DNA of 64,000 nt from Straminergon stramineum (Eukaryota > Streptophyta > Bryopsida > Hypnales > Calliergonaceae). The DNA is taken from the NCBI GenBank assembly GCA_963920665.1, contig OY987263.1:42195218-42259217 (forward strand). Direction: 5' to 3'. Positions 23,964 to 37,256 of this stretch are shown here, piece by piece. Position 1 is the first letter of the stretch. Every line of letters begins with the position of its first letter. The position numbers and the translations under genes were made by a program. A model generated the notes under the pieces. That model had not been told where the DNA came from. It made no database searches and was given only the letters and a program-made list of their open reading frames with translations.

Positions 23964-24787
23964 AGGTATGTAGGGAATTAGATATGAGGTATTGTATTTT
24001 GACTCCTAGCATACAATCTATGAATTAAAATATGGCAAGACACAAACTGCTCGATTGGTAATGCAACAATTCCATTTGGATGTCATTTTAACATCTAAAC
24101 TTTATTGCAATCAAATACGGCACTTTACAAATAGAATATGTGAGCAATTTTGGAGTTGAAGGGTGATGGTTTAGTAAATGGTAAAGAGAAATATAATTAC
24201 TTAATAAAAATGCAAGTTGAAGAATTTATTTCCAATGTAGATAATTCACAATGATTTCTAACAATTGATTTATGATTGAAATGATGGTATGTCATTTGTT
24301 GTAATGTAATATTGAAGATGGTCTACGGGACACCACTAGGTAAAAGTTAGTGGTAGTGACTTTAAATAGTAGTAAGGAAAGACTTAGAATAATCATTTTA
24401 TGTACAAACAAAGATACTTGACTCTTAGAAACATGAATGATAATTCCATCTATTATTAGCAATTTGGCACTCCATAAAGTATACATGCTAGAGTCTATGA
24501 TCCCATGATAACCACTTTCCTATGACATCCTATTTCCTAGGATGAAAATCAAATGATCAACTATATATGTTTCTATTGGATGAAAATGTGGCAAAACTAG
24601 CATCTAATTGCCCAACTTGACAAAACTTTCATTTTTCCTTTGAAAAAATAACAACCCATTAGGAATTAAGTACAAATAATCAAACTTCAATTAAAGTTGA
24701 ATAATGAATATTATATTTTTTTAATTTTCAAGTCAAGGCCCACCTAATATAATAGTCAACGGTTACGTAAGCACATCAACATCTACT
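23964..24787. other. AT-rich intergenic DNA
   Basis: No gene, RNA or clear element boundary is seen in this stretch. Confidence 0.5.
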
Positions 24788-25348
24788 TTTTGGACAATGA
24801 ATAAATGGAAACTCAATGGTTTGATCCTCATTACTACTTGAATGAAAGTTATCGTAACTCGTGGAGATACTCTATCAAACTGTTGTCTCATCTAATGGTT
24901 GGATTTGGTGTTATTAGAGTGCATATTTTTCTAAAATTACAAGTGCGCAAATATGTCAAGTGGTTGATCAAGCCAAAATTACATTGACTCTAGTTCAAAA
25001 TTAGATTTGCCAAAATGAGGTCATAGATTTGAAGAACACAAAAATTTCAAAAAGTCACCATGTCAAGAGAACCTCATTTCTATTCCAACAAATATTACTC
25101 AAAAAAATGGTAATATTTTGCTTGACTGTAATCAAATTTAGAAGAAATTTTGAAATTTCTCCTTCAAAATTAAATATATATACTGGTGATAGCCTTGGTG
25201 AATTTAGTCATAGGGAAGGAATCTACAACTCAAAATGTACATCTTTTATTTGTATATCAATTCGAGAATATTCTTCCAAATGGCACTTTATAATGATTTT
25301 TCTCACGTCATCAATTTAGAAGAAGACTCTTGATGTTTTAGGGATTAA
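24788..25348. mobile_element. TTAA-type element, diverged relative of 55220-55793
   Basis: Long stretches align in the same orientation with 55240-55793: TACTTGAATGAAAGTTAT, GGAGATACT, GTTGGATTTGGTGTTA, GATCAAGCCAAAATTACATT and ATGAGGTCATAGATTT. The right end TTTTAGGGATTAA keeps the TTAA (25345-25348). The left end is eroded. The 60- and 96-aa frames inside lie in repeat DNA and are not genes. Confidence 0.75.
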
Positions 25349-28300
25349 GGATTAAATCATTCATCATCTCCCCTTTAAATATGAAATCATCCAAATCTTC
25401 TTTAATATGCTCAATAAGCTTAAATGAAAGTTGATTAATAGATTAAGTTAAATTCAACTTAAATTTATTTTTTTAAAATTAAAATCAAAAAATGCAAATT
25501 TTTTGAATTGAAGTTTCACATGTACAATTTACAAACAAATTTCATTTTCTAAAAAATAATTCATGACAATGTAAAAATGCTCAATGCAACTTCTTTTTCA
25601 AAATCAATTATTGTATTTGTATTTTTTTTAATATGATGTTTATCTATCTTTTATATTATGAAAAGGTCATTTTTAGTGAATTATCTTATGATTTTGCTCT
25701 CAAAGAGTCAAAATTATGCAGAAGAATAAAGGTGACAAAAAATAAGTGCATTGTAGCATGTCCTATTTGCAAATGAAGAGTGAAATTAGTATCATCTTCA
25801 AATGCAAAGTTGACCTTTTCTTTGGAACTTGCTCCCTCATTTGAAGAAATTTACCTCTAAAACATCCTATCATTAATCCCTAAAAAAACTAGATGGGTTT
25901 AGGGTTGAAACATCGAATGAATGCAAATATGTCGAAGTACAATAAATCTTCATTTTTAATCCATTTCAATGTTTTAAATTCTTGTATTAGTTCTCAAGAT
26001 GACATTTAAGGTAGAAACATCCATTAGTGTCCTTGATCCCATCCTTACACCCTTGACATCACTAAATGTGTCCCTAGACTTTAGTTAATGTGTCCTTCAT
26101 ATGTTTAATTTTGATTGGCTAGCACATGTGAAGGACACATATTTAATTGTGATTCATTGACAGCTGATTTTCAAAGAGTTCAAATTTGGGTCCACCTAGA
26201 GGACACATTTAGTGGTCCAGGGAGCCAACACTTTGAAAAATCATACAAATTACATACAACATCCGAAAAATCTATTTTTTTTTAATGTTCATGATTTTCA
26301 CTTGCTAATACTACAAAAATAAAATTTTAAAGAAAAGATGCCTCCAAGTATGTTGAATTGCTTATACTAACGCTTTTGGGTGCTCCAACCTTATATGGTA
26401 TAGATTTTCTTTAAGTCAAAGGATACAAGTGTATTAGGCCTTAAAAAACTATCTTTTTTAGTTAAAAAAATTATCTTTCAAAAAGGACTTAAATAAATAA
26501 AATTCCTAAACTTAGAACCTAAAATTATGAACTTAATGGCAAAAAATTCATATGAGAAATTACAAATATTCAATCTATAGTCAATTTTGGGAAGAAATTT
26601 TGATTTTGGGTTTCAAATTTTATTAGGAAATATTCATTACTTAGTATAGAAGTTGATTGAACCATATGGATACGATCAATGAATTATATTTTACAAATTT
26701 TGTTTAAAAAACATTGTCAAATTATACTTCTAAATTTCACTTTGTAATACATTTCTTCAATTTTATAAATTTGGTCTACTCCTTGGTCCTATAGAACTAA
26801 GGGTCTAGATTTGAGATGTCTTTGTATGATATCTATCCAATGCTGAAGAACTTGCCAAAGTTCATGGTGGTCTTTGTAGAACCATTGATTGCAATATTGC
26901 AATGAATGTTGTGTACAATAATAGTTAAAAAGGACAATACACTTTGTTAAATTTAGGTCGGCATTGATGTAAATCAATGAAAAATGAGAATGTCTTATAT
27001 TTTGAGAAATTAGTAACTTTTAGTTTGGAAGTACAAAATGATCCACTTATTGAAACAAATGAAAAAGTTTAGATAGATGAAACTTAGTTCAAATGAAGAC
27101 AAATTTGTATTATGGTAGAACCACCCATTTCTGATAATGGAGACATACCCAACTTACAATGTGCAATTATTTCCAACCAAGGCTAGAATAGATTTTCAAC
27201 CCAAGCTTGGAATGTTTTTGTTTTTGTTTTTAAGATTGGTACTATGTGGTCATGACACATGTCCAAAAGTAGTGAGTAAGAAAATTGGAAGTAGTGAGTA
27301 GGAAAGTAGTTCTTGAGTGATTGGAATTGGAAGAGTCTAGACATTGACTATGAGTTCATGCCAACTTTTGGCTTCTATAACTCATTGTCATTTGAATTCA
27401 AGGAAAAAAATAACAAAAAATTTGCAATGACCATCATTTCTACCTTTCTTTAGGGCACAAAATTTAAATTGCCTTCTAATGCTCCAGATCATGTACAAAA
27501 TTGTTTAAGTAGTCAACTATGGATGTTTCTACTATGCGTGCATGAAACTTATTTATGTGGATGAATGAATTAAAATTACAAAATAAATGAATTGGAGGGC
27601 TAAAACTAGGGTTGACTTTAAAATAATTAATTTTGTCAAACTCTCAATTGAAACCAATTAGGGATTAATGTAGTTATTTTCTATAAAATATGTACCTAGC
27701 TATCATAGTTGGCATTTCTTGAAAATGATGATTCAAAGCTAGAAATAGTAGTTCCATAGGCACTTCCAATATTATTAATTTGTAAACTTCTAACACCTTG
27801 AATATAGCCTACTTTGTCCATTTGTAATTTTGTATCATACATACCTTTACAAGTCACTTTGTGTTTGATTTATGTTGAGAAGACAAGTGCTTTATAGAAG
27901 TGGGGACATAGAAGGTACAACAACTCATATGGGGTACATATATCAAGACATGAAAGATTGAAGTTAAAATAAGGTAGGCATTTCCTTCTTGCAACATGAT
28001 TGCCCTTTTGAAAACAACTAAACTAATGGTGTTCAAAGCTAGTCGAGACTGAGTTTCAACAATTTTTTTTCTTTAATTCAACACTAATTTTTAGAAGTAG
28101 CCAATGGATGATGAAGAGTTCTTTGATGCAACTAATGAAAATTGAAGCATTTTGTACTTCAAGGATGTCCAGTAAGGGTAGTCAAGTGTCAATAACAGGT
28201 GTTCCTATGGCCTCAATTTTGAAAACTTGTTTTTTATTCATACAATCTCTCAAAAAATCTCAAACCAATTGCACTCACTTCCACTTCCATTTGTTAACAT

Positions 28301-30465
28301 TTGGGTGTGATTTTTTTTCCCAATTTGTGTTCAAAGATGCTCCACTTTCAAAAAGTGTTTGTTTCAAGTGAAGATACGTGAACCCACCTGCTAATGGTTA
28401 TATATTTTTGCACCAAACATATATTCTTACACCTGTCCAAAATTCATATCAATTTTCAGTTCTTATCAGATGACTATGATTCCATTTGTATTTCAGTCAA
28501 TTCAAGTGATTCTTTCTGTAAAAAAATATAGACAACAATAAGCACATTCCATGAGATACCCAGACTGCAAATCTGGATGGTCATAGTCTGTTCTACCATA
28601 CCATAGTAGTGCATATCTGCTATCCGTATAATTTATATTGTGCCTGGATTTTTGAGGGAGGAGTCTGAATTTTAAAATTCTTTTTTTTCCCTTTTCCTGC
28701 CCCCCTTTTCAAGACCAAAGGCATTGATTCGGCACCCAATTTTTGAGTGCATAGGTGTCCATACTTGGACTTCAAGAAATTCAAAAAAGAAAAAAGAGAA
28801 AAAGAAAAAAAAGGCCTAATTTGAGAATCACATAAATCCCTAATGGTCACATGAAAAGGCTCCATACACGTTGAGCTTTGAATGGGATGTACTGAATGTA
28901 AGTCACCTTTCTACAGTAAAAATGCTATTGAGCTTGAGTTCGAATGTTACTGATTTTTAATTTAATTTTTAATTTAATTTTTTACACAAATAAAGGATTA
29001 CCCTTTTATGTTACAGATTTTTACTCCCATTCCACCAGACCTGGCTAATTGTACAGTACATGCATTTGTTGAAGGCCATTGCAAATATTCCTTGTGGGTG
29101 ACTGCGCTGCCTACTACCGGTAGCTACAACTGACTTCAGTTGCATAATTTGCATGTGTGGAGAATACCTTCCCTTCCCTTGCCTTGCAACAACAAATTCG
29201 CAATATGGATGTGCGTGGAAGCCGACAAAGTGAGTCATCGTCTGGTTGAGTGGTTCGAGAATCCAATCCAAAGTTTGCAACTTTGGAAATTATTCGGGTG
29301 CTGAGTTGGGGCTGCGTCAAGTACGCCCAGACCCTTTCAACACTTGAAAGTGGAAAGACAAATCCCAAGGTAGTACTTTACAAGCTGTTAGGGACTTTGG
29401 GGGTGTCCTCGAAGAACAAGGCCTAATGTAGACAAACCCATTGTGGGCAAGAACCCAATTCAGATTCCTAGCCTTGGACCCAATTTGGATCCCTAAGGTA
29501 GACAAACTCGTTACCAAACCTCGACCCAATACCATCCCAAATGTAGGGCCCTCATTGATTCTACAACGAGATTTTATGACAATAATATATGTCTTAACTT
29601 CACATAAGACGTATATTATATTTTTTACATTCACACTCTGGAATCAATGAAGACCCTACATTTGGGTGATATTGAATCAAGGATTGGTATTGGGTAAAGC
29701 TACTTTAGTCTCAAACCTAATTCATATCCCTAGCCTTGAACCCAAGGCATGTTGCTACTCTTGAACCGAATTTGTATCCCTAGTCTTGAACCCACATCAT
29801 ATTCCTTTTGCATCCTAATATAGTAGAAATTGTATAGAGTGTGGAATTAAGGTTCAAAGGATAAAAATTGGGTTGAAAAATTACTATCCACCCAAAAGAC
29901 AGGACACTTCCTCCTTTGTATTAGTTAACCTCTCCCCTTCCAATGCCCCAAATCACAGGCATTTGAAGATAACTAGCGTTTGATCTTTAAGATATGATTT
30001 GAGCCGTCCAAATATAGAATACATAATACAATATTAGATATGGTATAAATATAGGTACGATACATATTATGGATATAATATGTATAGATTACATATATGT
30101 ATACAAATACAGTACAAATATTTTGGGAGATATCCCATATTGAATGCCATCACAATGGCATGTAAAAATTACAAAGAGGTGGGGAGGTGGGGTATGAATA
30201 TGAACTGAAATGAACTTAATTAAATTGTAATTTTTTTTAAAAAGGGGGTGGTAAGAGGGGTAACTAAATTGAATTTCAATAATAATGAGTTTAACATAGG
30301 TTTGTCTTGAGGGTGGATACCTGTCCCTCACTATCCATCCAAAAAGTTACTATTTCATGAATAAAGACCACCAATCCACGAGGTTTCTACATATGAAAAA
30401 GATTTTTGCATTAGTCTACAATATGAAAGAATTCATTTGGAATGTCATTGGATCAATTGACGGAA
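25349..30465. other. Gene-poor AT-rich DNA
   Basis: No gene is supported. A TTAATCCCTAAA near 25873 could be another eroded terminus of the TTAA family. The frames at 28108-28371, 28620-28865 and 29011-29368 have no recognisable domain. A tandem TTTTAATTTAATT lies near 28955-28980. Sub-features are the hairpin at 29531-29675 and A/T-rich runs near 30,040-30,120. Confidence 0.45.
29531..29675. repeat. Imperfect hairpin (ATCCCAAATGTAGGG arms)
   Basis: ATCCCAAATGTAGGGCCCTCATTGATTC at 29535-29562 is inverted at 29640-29668 as GAATCAATGAAGACCCTACATTTGGGTGAT (given by position). The loop between them is about 80 bases. Imperfect direct repeats of CCTAGCCTTGGACCC-type phrases lie on both sides. It may be the core of a small foldback element. 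Confidence 0.65.
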
Positions 30466-31367
30466 TTAACCCCTAAAGGAACAAGGCCATTATTTGTCAA
30501 AAAATACTCAAAACTGCCATTTCTATTGTGTTCACTTATGAAAACAAAACAAAAATTAGAATATAACTGAAGGATCTTGTACTTTATTTGTCTAAGACCA
30601 AGTGGTAAATATTTCATGGAGTTTGACCATACAAATAAAGAGATATCAACATTCAAAGTGGAAAAAAAAAGTTTTTTTGAACATTGTTTTGCAATTTCAA
30701 ACGGCTTTGACCACCCTTTGTTGAAATTTTTTGCACCGTGGACTTTGAACTAAAAAAAAATTTTGTTGAAGAATTGAGTTGATATTCTAGAATTTTTTAA
30801 GAAAAAACAACAACTCTAGCTTTATATATCTTAAATTGTTAAGTAGAAGTATGTTCAAGATTATTAAAAAAAAAAATCATTAATAGCTCTAAGATGCAAT
30901 TGAAAAACAATCATCCCAACTTTGAAATTGTCCTAGCAAGCAAACTTATCCTTGTCAAACAATTTTTTTGAAAAATTGTGAAAATTGCATTAAAAAATGA
31001 ATCCTATAAGTTATTTTTTCCAGAAGATGCTCATATTGCCTGAAAAACAAAGTTGTTCATAACTTTCACATCACTAATCCAAATATAATGAATCAAAGCT
31101 TCAAATGTAGAAAAATCTAATCTATGAAAAAACAATTAAAATTTTCGTGGATTTATTTTTCTACCCGTCGAATGATAATTGGGGCTTTTTGCAATATAAC
31201 TTTTGCTCCCGGGCACCAACAGAAATAAAAATTGTATTCCCACAAAGCTAATAAGTTTTCATATCTTATCAAAAAAATTTGAAAAATTTCACTAAAAATT
31301 GAGGTCATAGGAACTTACCCAAAATCCATTTTTTCCCCTAAGGGAACAATGGTCCTTTAGGGGTTAA
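30466..31367. mobile_element. TTAA-ended element, CCCCTAAAGG subfamily
   Basis: The boundaries are TTAA at 30466-30469 and 31364-31367, and the inverted ends are CCCCTAAAGGA and TCCTTTAGGGG. Its 902 bp are related to 56085-57287 (inverse orientation), 57284-58216, 60379-61310 and, inverted, 35380-36336. Shared blocks are AAACTGCCATTTCTA, TTATGAA..ATCTAA..AACAATTT and GTGGATTTATTTTTC. It is non-coding. Confidence 0.85.
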
Positions 31368-32493
31368 GCTAACCACAATAGCATCCAAAAAAACAAGAAT
31401 ATTCCTCTTGAAGGTCTCAATTGGAAGCTATGTGGTTTTGGAAGCTATACTATTCAAGCTAATTCAATTAGAATATGACAAGCTAATTGCTTCGTATTGC
31501 ATACTTGTACTAGAACAAGGTACATTTCTGAAATTTTAATGACTTCAAGGAATATGGATACTCCTTTTGTGATACAAAGAATAGTTGACAAAAAGTGAAT
31601 TAGTACATTCATCCATCTAGTTTAGTTAGTCCATTTATTACACTTATCGGTCCAATTTGAAATGACTAATTGTAACTATTGTAGTATAAGTATTGTTCAT
31701 CTTCTAATAATGGGATGTGAAGTTAGTACGGTAGTCTAATTTGGTATTTGTGATGTTGTTTGAATGAAGAATTGTTAAGTTGTAAATGCTATTGTACTAG
31801 TTTGTTGTTTGTGAGTTGTTTGCTTGCCAAGTAATTCAAGTACAAAAAAATTCTCACATTGTCTTCTAGAAAATAAAAATAAAAATGATTTCAAAAATAA
31901 AATTGCAATATCAATATCTATATAAGTACGTATCTTATTCATTGAAGTAATTTGAGTGTTAATATCACAAAGGATAACTAAAATTTATTAATAAATGAAC
32001 CTATCATAGAAGGAGGACAAATTTGGATTTAAACAAAGATATCTCAAGAATCATCTACCTTGAAACATACTTTATGGTAGATGTGAAATTCACAAATATT
32101 TTAAGAATATTGTCTTTTCAAATTTTAACACAAAAACATATTAGATATGGTTAATTCATTTTAGGTGTGTTTTGAATGAATAATTCTTCCACATACAATA
32201 TGTTATAACTTTTTGTACTACTATTAACTAAGTCATTCTTGCCATGCATCAAATCTATGTCTAAATCTTACATGGGGATTTAATCAATAAGCCTAACTAT
32301 TGAAACATCAAACAAACCATATTCGATTCCAAACATTTTTTAGACTACTTTAGTGGGGAATACAATTTTTTAAATTAAAATTAAAAAATTAAAAATTTTG
32401 ACTTCTTTGAATAGGTTTGTTTGGAAGAGGGGAAAATAAACTCTATTCTCTATTTTTTAATAATGAATGAAGTTTTTTTACAATGGATCAATG
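31368..32493. other. AT-rich intergenic DNA
   Basis: No gene or clear element ends are visible. Confidence 0.5.
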
Positions 32494-33272
32494 TTAACCC
32501 CTAAATGCCCAAGCCTTTCCAAGTGTGTTTTGACTATGAAAAAAGAGCATAGGTTTATAGCTATTCCCAAAGGAATTTTTTTTTCTCTCAAAATCTAACC
32601 ATATGGATGTCTAAAGAACTTGCTTATTAGTTTGCATTCAAACTTTGAGAGCAAAATTGCATAGAAGTTATGAGATTATAACAAGAGAAATGTACATTTT
32701 CTATTTTTAGTATGGTGCCCCTCCCCCACAATATTTCAAAACTTTGCATATAAGATTTTTGGGGATTGGAGGTGACATGACCAACTAAAAATCGTGTTAG
32801 CATGCTAAAATGCATTTCCAAAAACCTTAAGTTCAAATGAAGAGCTATCAAACTCATTACATAATCCACCTTGCAATTGTTCAAATGCAATTTTTTTTAT
32901 AAGTAGAAGTTGCAATTAACTCCAAATCAACATTTGCATGTTTAAATTTTCAATGGTGAATATCATGAAAACACTTTACTCTTTCCATTGGGACCATTTT
33001 CAAAGCAAATGGATAAGTACAATTTTTTAGATTTCAAATCAAGTGAAATTGCCAAGCTTTACTCTTCCACTAAGATACATATATGCCTTTGAGGACCTCT
33101 CAAAAATCAAGTATCTACCTTTTTCTGTGAAAAGTAAAAAATTTCAGTAGTTAACCTTTGAAACTACTAATAAAAAAACTTAAACTGGTCACAAGAATTT
33201 AACTACCCATCTCCAAATGAGCTTGAAATTTCAGATCGACCATATCTGATTAGTTGGGCAGTTACGGGTTAA
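32494..33272. mobile_element. TTAA-ended element, CCCCTAAATGCCC subfamily
   Basis: The left end TTAACCCCTAAATGCCCAAG (TTAA 32494-32497) is nearly identical to the end at 58516. The right end is GTTACGGGTTAA (33269-33272), diverged. A minus-strand 87-aa frame inside (32627-32890) has no recognisable domain and lies wholly in repeat DNA. Confidence 0.65.
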
Positions 33273-34856
33273 AATAATTCTTATTCAACTACAACTTTAG
33301 AGTGAAAATAAAATCGAGGGTTACATTGGTTTCAATGACATAGACCTACAAAATTTTGCATTTAATGCACTACAAAGTTATCCGGTGTCATAAACACCTT
33401 ATTTGTACAATGCATATTTAGCGTTACATCAATATGAGAATTTTATATTTAGCCCATCTAGTAACATATTCTTATGCCTTTAAAAAACAAAATTGGATGA
33501 AAAAAATTGATCCTTAAAGAAATTTAGAAGATAATTTTTTTCATCAGAAGTCATTCTTTGACTTCATCTTTCATTCCAAGAAGATAAAATGCATGAAATA
33601 TCTATATTTTCTCAAGCTAGGGAGGATTGCTACTCGAGCAAGGGCATTTAACATCAAAAAGATCTAGTTTAGGAAAAAAATTATTTTTTTCATACATTAA
33701 TTCATGAAATTATTAAAGCCAATCAATTATTGCATCATTGTGCATTGTAAAATAATGCTATTTATTTGCATTACTATAAGAGTCATAGTAATATAATGTA
33801 TATATCTTCTATTGATGGAAGAAAAAAAGAATTTAATAATAATAATAACATTCATTTATAAATTTTATAATATAATTATAAATATGTGTTACTTATTTTT
33901 CACATTTTAATTTAAAAATTATAATTAGAAGCACAATACCTAAACAATTTTAACTTTTTTGTCATATGGCTTTATATACTCTACAATGAAAATAAAAATT
34001 CTACATTATCATGTTCTAGAAGACTAAAGTTCAAGTGATTAATACAATCAAGAATTTTATAGTGTTAACATAAACATTTGACAATGTGTTACTCACATAG
34101 GAAAATGCCAATATAAAATTGCAACTTTTGCCATTTGAACCTTACTTTTAGTAATCTAAATTCATAAATAAAAAATATTTTCAAACATAAGTATCAGATG
34201 TTAAGTCAATAGTCAACACAATTGATTTGTTTTATTATTGAGGTGCAAAATTATTAGCACTTGCAAAATTCATGTCACAAGAAAAATCTTTTTGAGAAAA
34301 TTAGTTCAATTCAAGGCTTTGTTTTGTTTTTGTTTTTTTATGAAACACATGGACAATTTCCATTGCAAGGGGAAACTTCAATTCAAGACTTTGAGTGACA
34401 TGCGTGATACACATATCTTGTCGAACATTTGTTTCTTTTCTAAAAGAAAATTTAATATTTACCAAAAACATAGAAATAATTTGCAAGATTTGGAAAAATA
34501 ATTTCCCAATAATTTTAGCATTGATTTTTAGAATAGTTTTCCTTTGAACCCATCTAATAATTTTCAAGCTACAATATTATGTTAGTGTAGACTAAATTAA
34601 AATAGAGAAACTTTGGAAAAAAATGGATAGAATAAATAGGATAATAGGATAAATCAATGCACTTGAGGTTTTCTTTCAATTTGTTTTTATTGAAACTAGA
34701 TGAAAGGTAATGAATTGGATGAAGCATGATTACTCAAATAGGATGAAAAATATTCAAAGAGATAGAAATTTGTTTTAAATTAAAAAAAGAATATTATATT
34801 CTAAATTAACACTTCTAAAGATAGATTTATCATCTCTCTAACGTGAACTAGCCTAT
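33273..34856. other. Extremely AT-rich intergenic DNA
   Basis: It includes simple A/T-rich runs near 33,830-33,900 (AATAATAATAATAAC). The overlapping plus and minus frames at 34238-34567 are shadows of each other with no known domain. No gene is supported. Confidence 0.5.
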
Positions 34857-35369
34857 GATAGGCAAACCAACAATGACAAACACCTAGAAAATGACCCATT
34901 ACAGTCTTTTATCAACCCATATCAACCCTTTTTCAATAAATGAGTTTTGGGCTACATTAGGTTGAGTTAGTGGCCACAATCCATATCCTTGGTGATGTTG
35001 ATGGAGTGATTAATGACTTCATTAATAACTTCTACCTTAATTTTATTACAGATTCATCACAAGAAGTGACATTTTGCCTTCACGTTGTAATCATATTAAG
35101 AAATATTGTGATTGCTATAGGTAAGTAAGATGAACATTATCGATTACAATTTTTGTTGGTTCTAGATTTTGTCTAGAGATGGTTTGAGTCAATTGGGCAG
35201 CATGCTTCAAAAATTCAAAACAAATTTATACTTTGTCAAAAAAATCAAATTTCAATTGTTCTCCCCATTTCTCACATTTCTTTGTATATGAAAATAGAAT
35301 ATATTTTTTTAACAATGCCAATAGAGTAAACCAATCGCAATTCTACCTTTCATAGGTTGGTTTACCTTT
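34857..35369. mobile_element. Long-TIR family, shorter copy
   Basis: The ends are inverted: GATAGGCAAACCAAC on the left and GTTGGTTTACCTTTTAT on the right. The left two-thirds aligns with 17560-17920 in the same orientation: AGTGATTAATGACT, GAAGTGACATTTT, GATTGCTATAGGTAAGTAAGATGA, TTGTTGGTTCTAG, CTTCAAAAATTCA and ACTTTGTCAAAAAAAT. The inverted second arm seen in the 17.5-kb copy is mostly missing, so this is a deletion derivative. Confidence 0.65.
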
Positions 35370-35379
35370 TATATAGCCA

Positions 35380-36336
35380 ACTAAAACAAGGGCAAGGTGT
35401 TAAAGTGGTCATTCGTAGTTTGCATCTTGCATCTATCCCCTATGAATGAAAATTTTCTTTTGTTTCTTTGAAATTTTCACACAACATGTGCCCGAGGAGA
35501 AGCTTGTAAGCCCAAAAATTTTCATAACTTTTGAATACACGGTTAAAAAGTTATTGTAAGATATGTAGATTTCATTGCTCAACAAGCAGCCGGGGCAACA
35601 AAAAAAAATTCTTTAAAAATCACTTTATTTTTTAATAAAAATTTGAAATTGGTTTTCTAGATTTATACATATATGGAAAGATTTGAATCATTCCATTTTG
35701 ATTTATGAGATGAAAGTTGTGAAGAGTTTTAGTTGTGGGTAGTTTGTGGCTAGTAATGGAATCTCCATTTTAAAATAAACTTTGAAGACCTTTATTTAAC
35801 TCAATTTTTAATACTTTTGTAAAAAAATAAAAAAAAAATAAGGTGTAGATTGTTTAATACAACATTACAACCATTGGGATTGGTATTTTACAATTCCATA
35901 AATAAATTGTTAACAATTTTGTATTTTGAATTATTCTCTACTTCTTTCTACTTTCTAATTTTTTCCTCTATGTTGTACAATTCCAAATGATCTAAAAATT
36001 TTCAAGCATGTAGCCAACATGACTTGAAGAATGAATCTAAAGAGTTACAACCATTTTGGACATTTTTTCATAATGATCTGACCTAGTGAAGTGTAGCTGC
36101 CCGGGTTTTTGCAAGGCCCCAAAATGGCTTTATGTCAATTCAAATGCTAATATCTTGCAATTTTCTTGGTGGAAATTTTTGAAATTTTTTCCACATCTTC
36201 TCAAACCAGCATACTACAAGATCCTACGGTTACATGTGTCCAAAAATGTCTTTTTTCTAAAATGTGGGACTTGTACTAGAAATGACAGTTTAGAACATTC
36301 TCGGTGAAAACATAGTCATATACATTTAGGGGTTAA
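35380..36336. mobile_element. TTAA-ended element, inverted relative of 60379-61310
   Basis: The right end is TTTAGGGGTTAA (TTAA 36333-36336). The left end is eroded (CTAAAACAAGGGCAAGGTG near 35381). Its reverse complement aligns with the elements at 57284 and 60379; the shared block includes GATCCTACGGTTACATGTGTCC against GGACACATGTAACCGTAGGATC. The 73-aa frame at 36086-36307 is within the repeat and also appears in part on the minus strand at 60408-60629, so it is repeat sequence rather than a gene. Confidence 0.8.
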
Positions 36337-36792
36337 CATCGTGCGGAATGGCCAAGGAGGATTGACTCCAACCAAAAATAAACTTAAAAATTTCCCCCTC
36401 TTTTTGGCCATGTAAATTCTTATCTCCTAACCTTACCATTCTAATTAGAGTAGAGGATTTCCAAATTTTATCATGGGTGGCAAATTAAAAAAAAAAAATT
36501 CCAGTGTTTCCCCCAGGGATAAAATACGGCCCTGCCATGGAAACATCAAACATGGCAGAGTGCCCAGTGGATTTTATCCCATGTTCTGGTTTCATAACTA
36601 AGTCACGGCACCTTCTGTTCCATTCCATTCTGTTCTGTGGATGGAAAACTGTCCTTCTGATGTCAGTCAGGGATTTGTGGATGAACTGATTAACTTAACT
36701 TAACTTATATTCTTCAGTTCAGTTGCACATGATCCAACTGAACCAGCTGCCGTTTTCAGTCCTTTATCTTCCTCAAGACACCATTCATTTGT
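36337..36792. other. Intergenic DNA
   Basis: A moderately GC-richer patch lies around 36,520-36,680. No recognisable gene is present. Confidence 0.45.
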
Positions 36793-37023
36793 TTAACCCT
36801 TGAACGTCGGGCTGGTGACCGTGGAAATCAGCCATTTTGGAAACTTGTGACCTCATCCACTTTAAAAAAAACAAAAATATTCATTGGGAGTCAAACTACT
36901 GTAGAAGATCTCCCCTTTCCACCCCTAATTTCGAGGATGAATAGTTGCAATTTTGTCCTACAGAGGAGAATTCTTTGTCATTCACAAGACAAAAAAACAT
37001 CTGCCGCAGTGTTCAGGGGTTAA
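36793..37023 (+). mobile_element. 230-bp TTAA-ended MITE, first arm of an inverted pair
   Basis: TTAA lies at 36793-36796 and 37020-37023, with inner ends CCCTTGAACGTCGGGCTGG and GTGTTCAGGGG. The element aligns over its full length with the reverse complement of 37027-37256; shared blocks are CGTGGAAATCA, AGTAGAAGATCT-like, GAGGATGAATAGTTGCAATT and TGTCCTA. Together they form one long potential hairpin. Confidence 0.85.
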
Positions 37024-37026
37024 ACC

Positions 37027-37256
37027 TTAACCCATAAACGTCAACACCGCCATTTTGTGGCCGATGGATGACAGGGAATCTCTCTATTTAGGACAGAATT
37101 GCAACTATTCATCCTTCGAATTTTGCACCAAGAGGGAAGATCTTCTACACTACTTCAACCTCCAATGTGTATTTTTTATTTTTTTAAAGTAGATGATGTC
37201 GCACGATTCCAAAAACCATGATTTCCACGATCTCCAGTCCATCCTTTAAGGGTTAA
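37027..37256 (-). mobile_element. 230-bp TTAA-ended MITE, inverted partner
   Basis: It is bounded by TTAA at 37027-37030 and 37253-37256. Reverse-complemented, it matches the preceding element end to end. The TTAA at 37253 is followed by CCCTTAGAGG, which may open a further short element ending near 37397-37400. An eroded relative lies at about 1350-1510. Confidence 0.85.
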
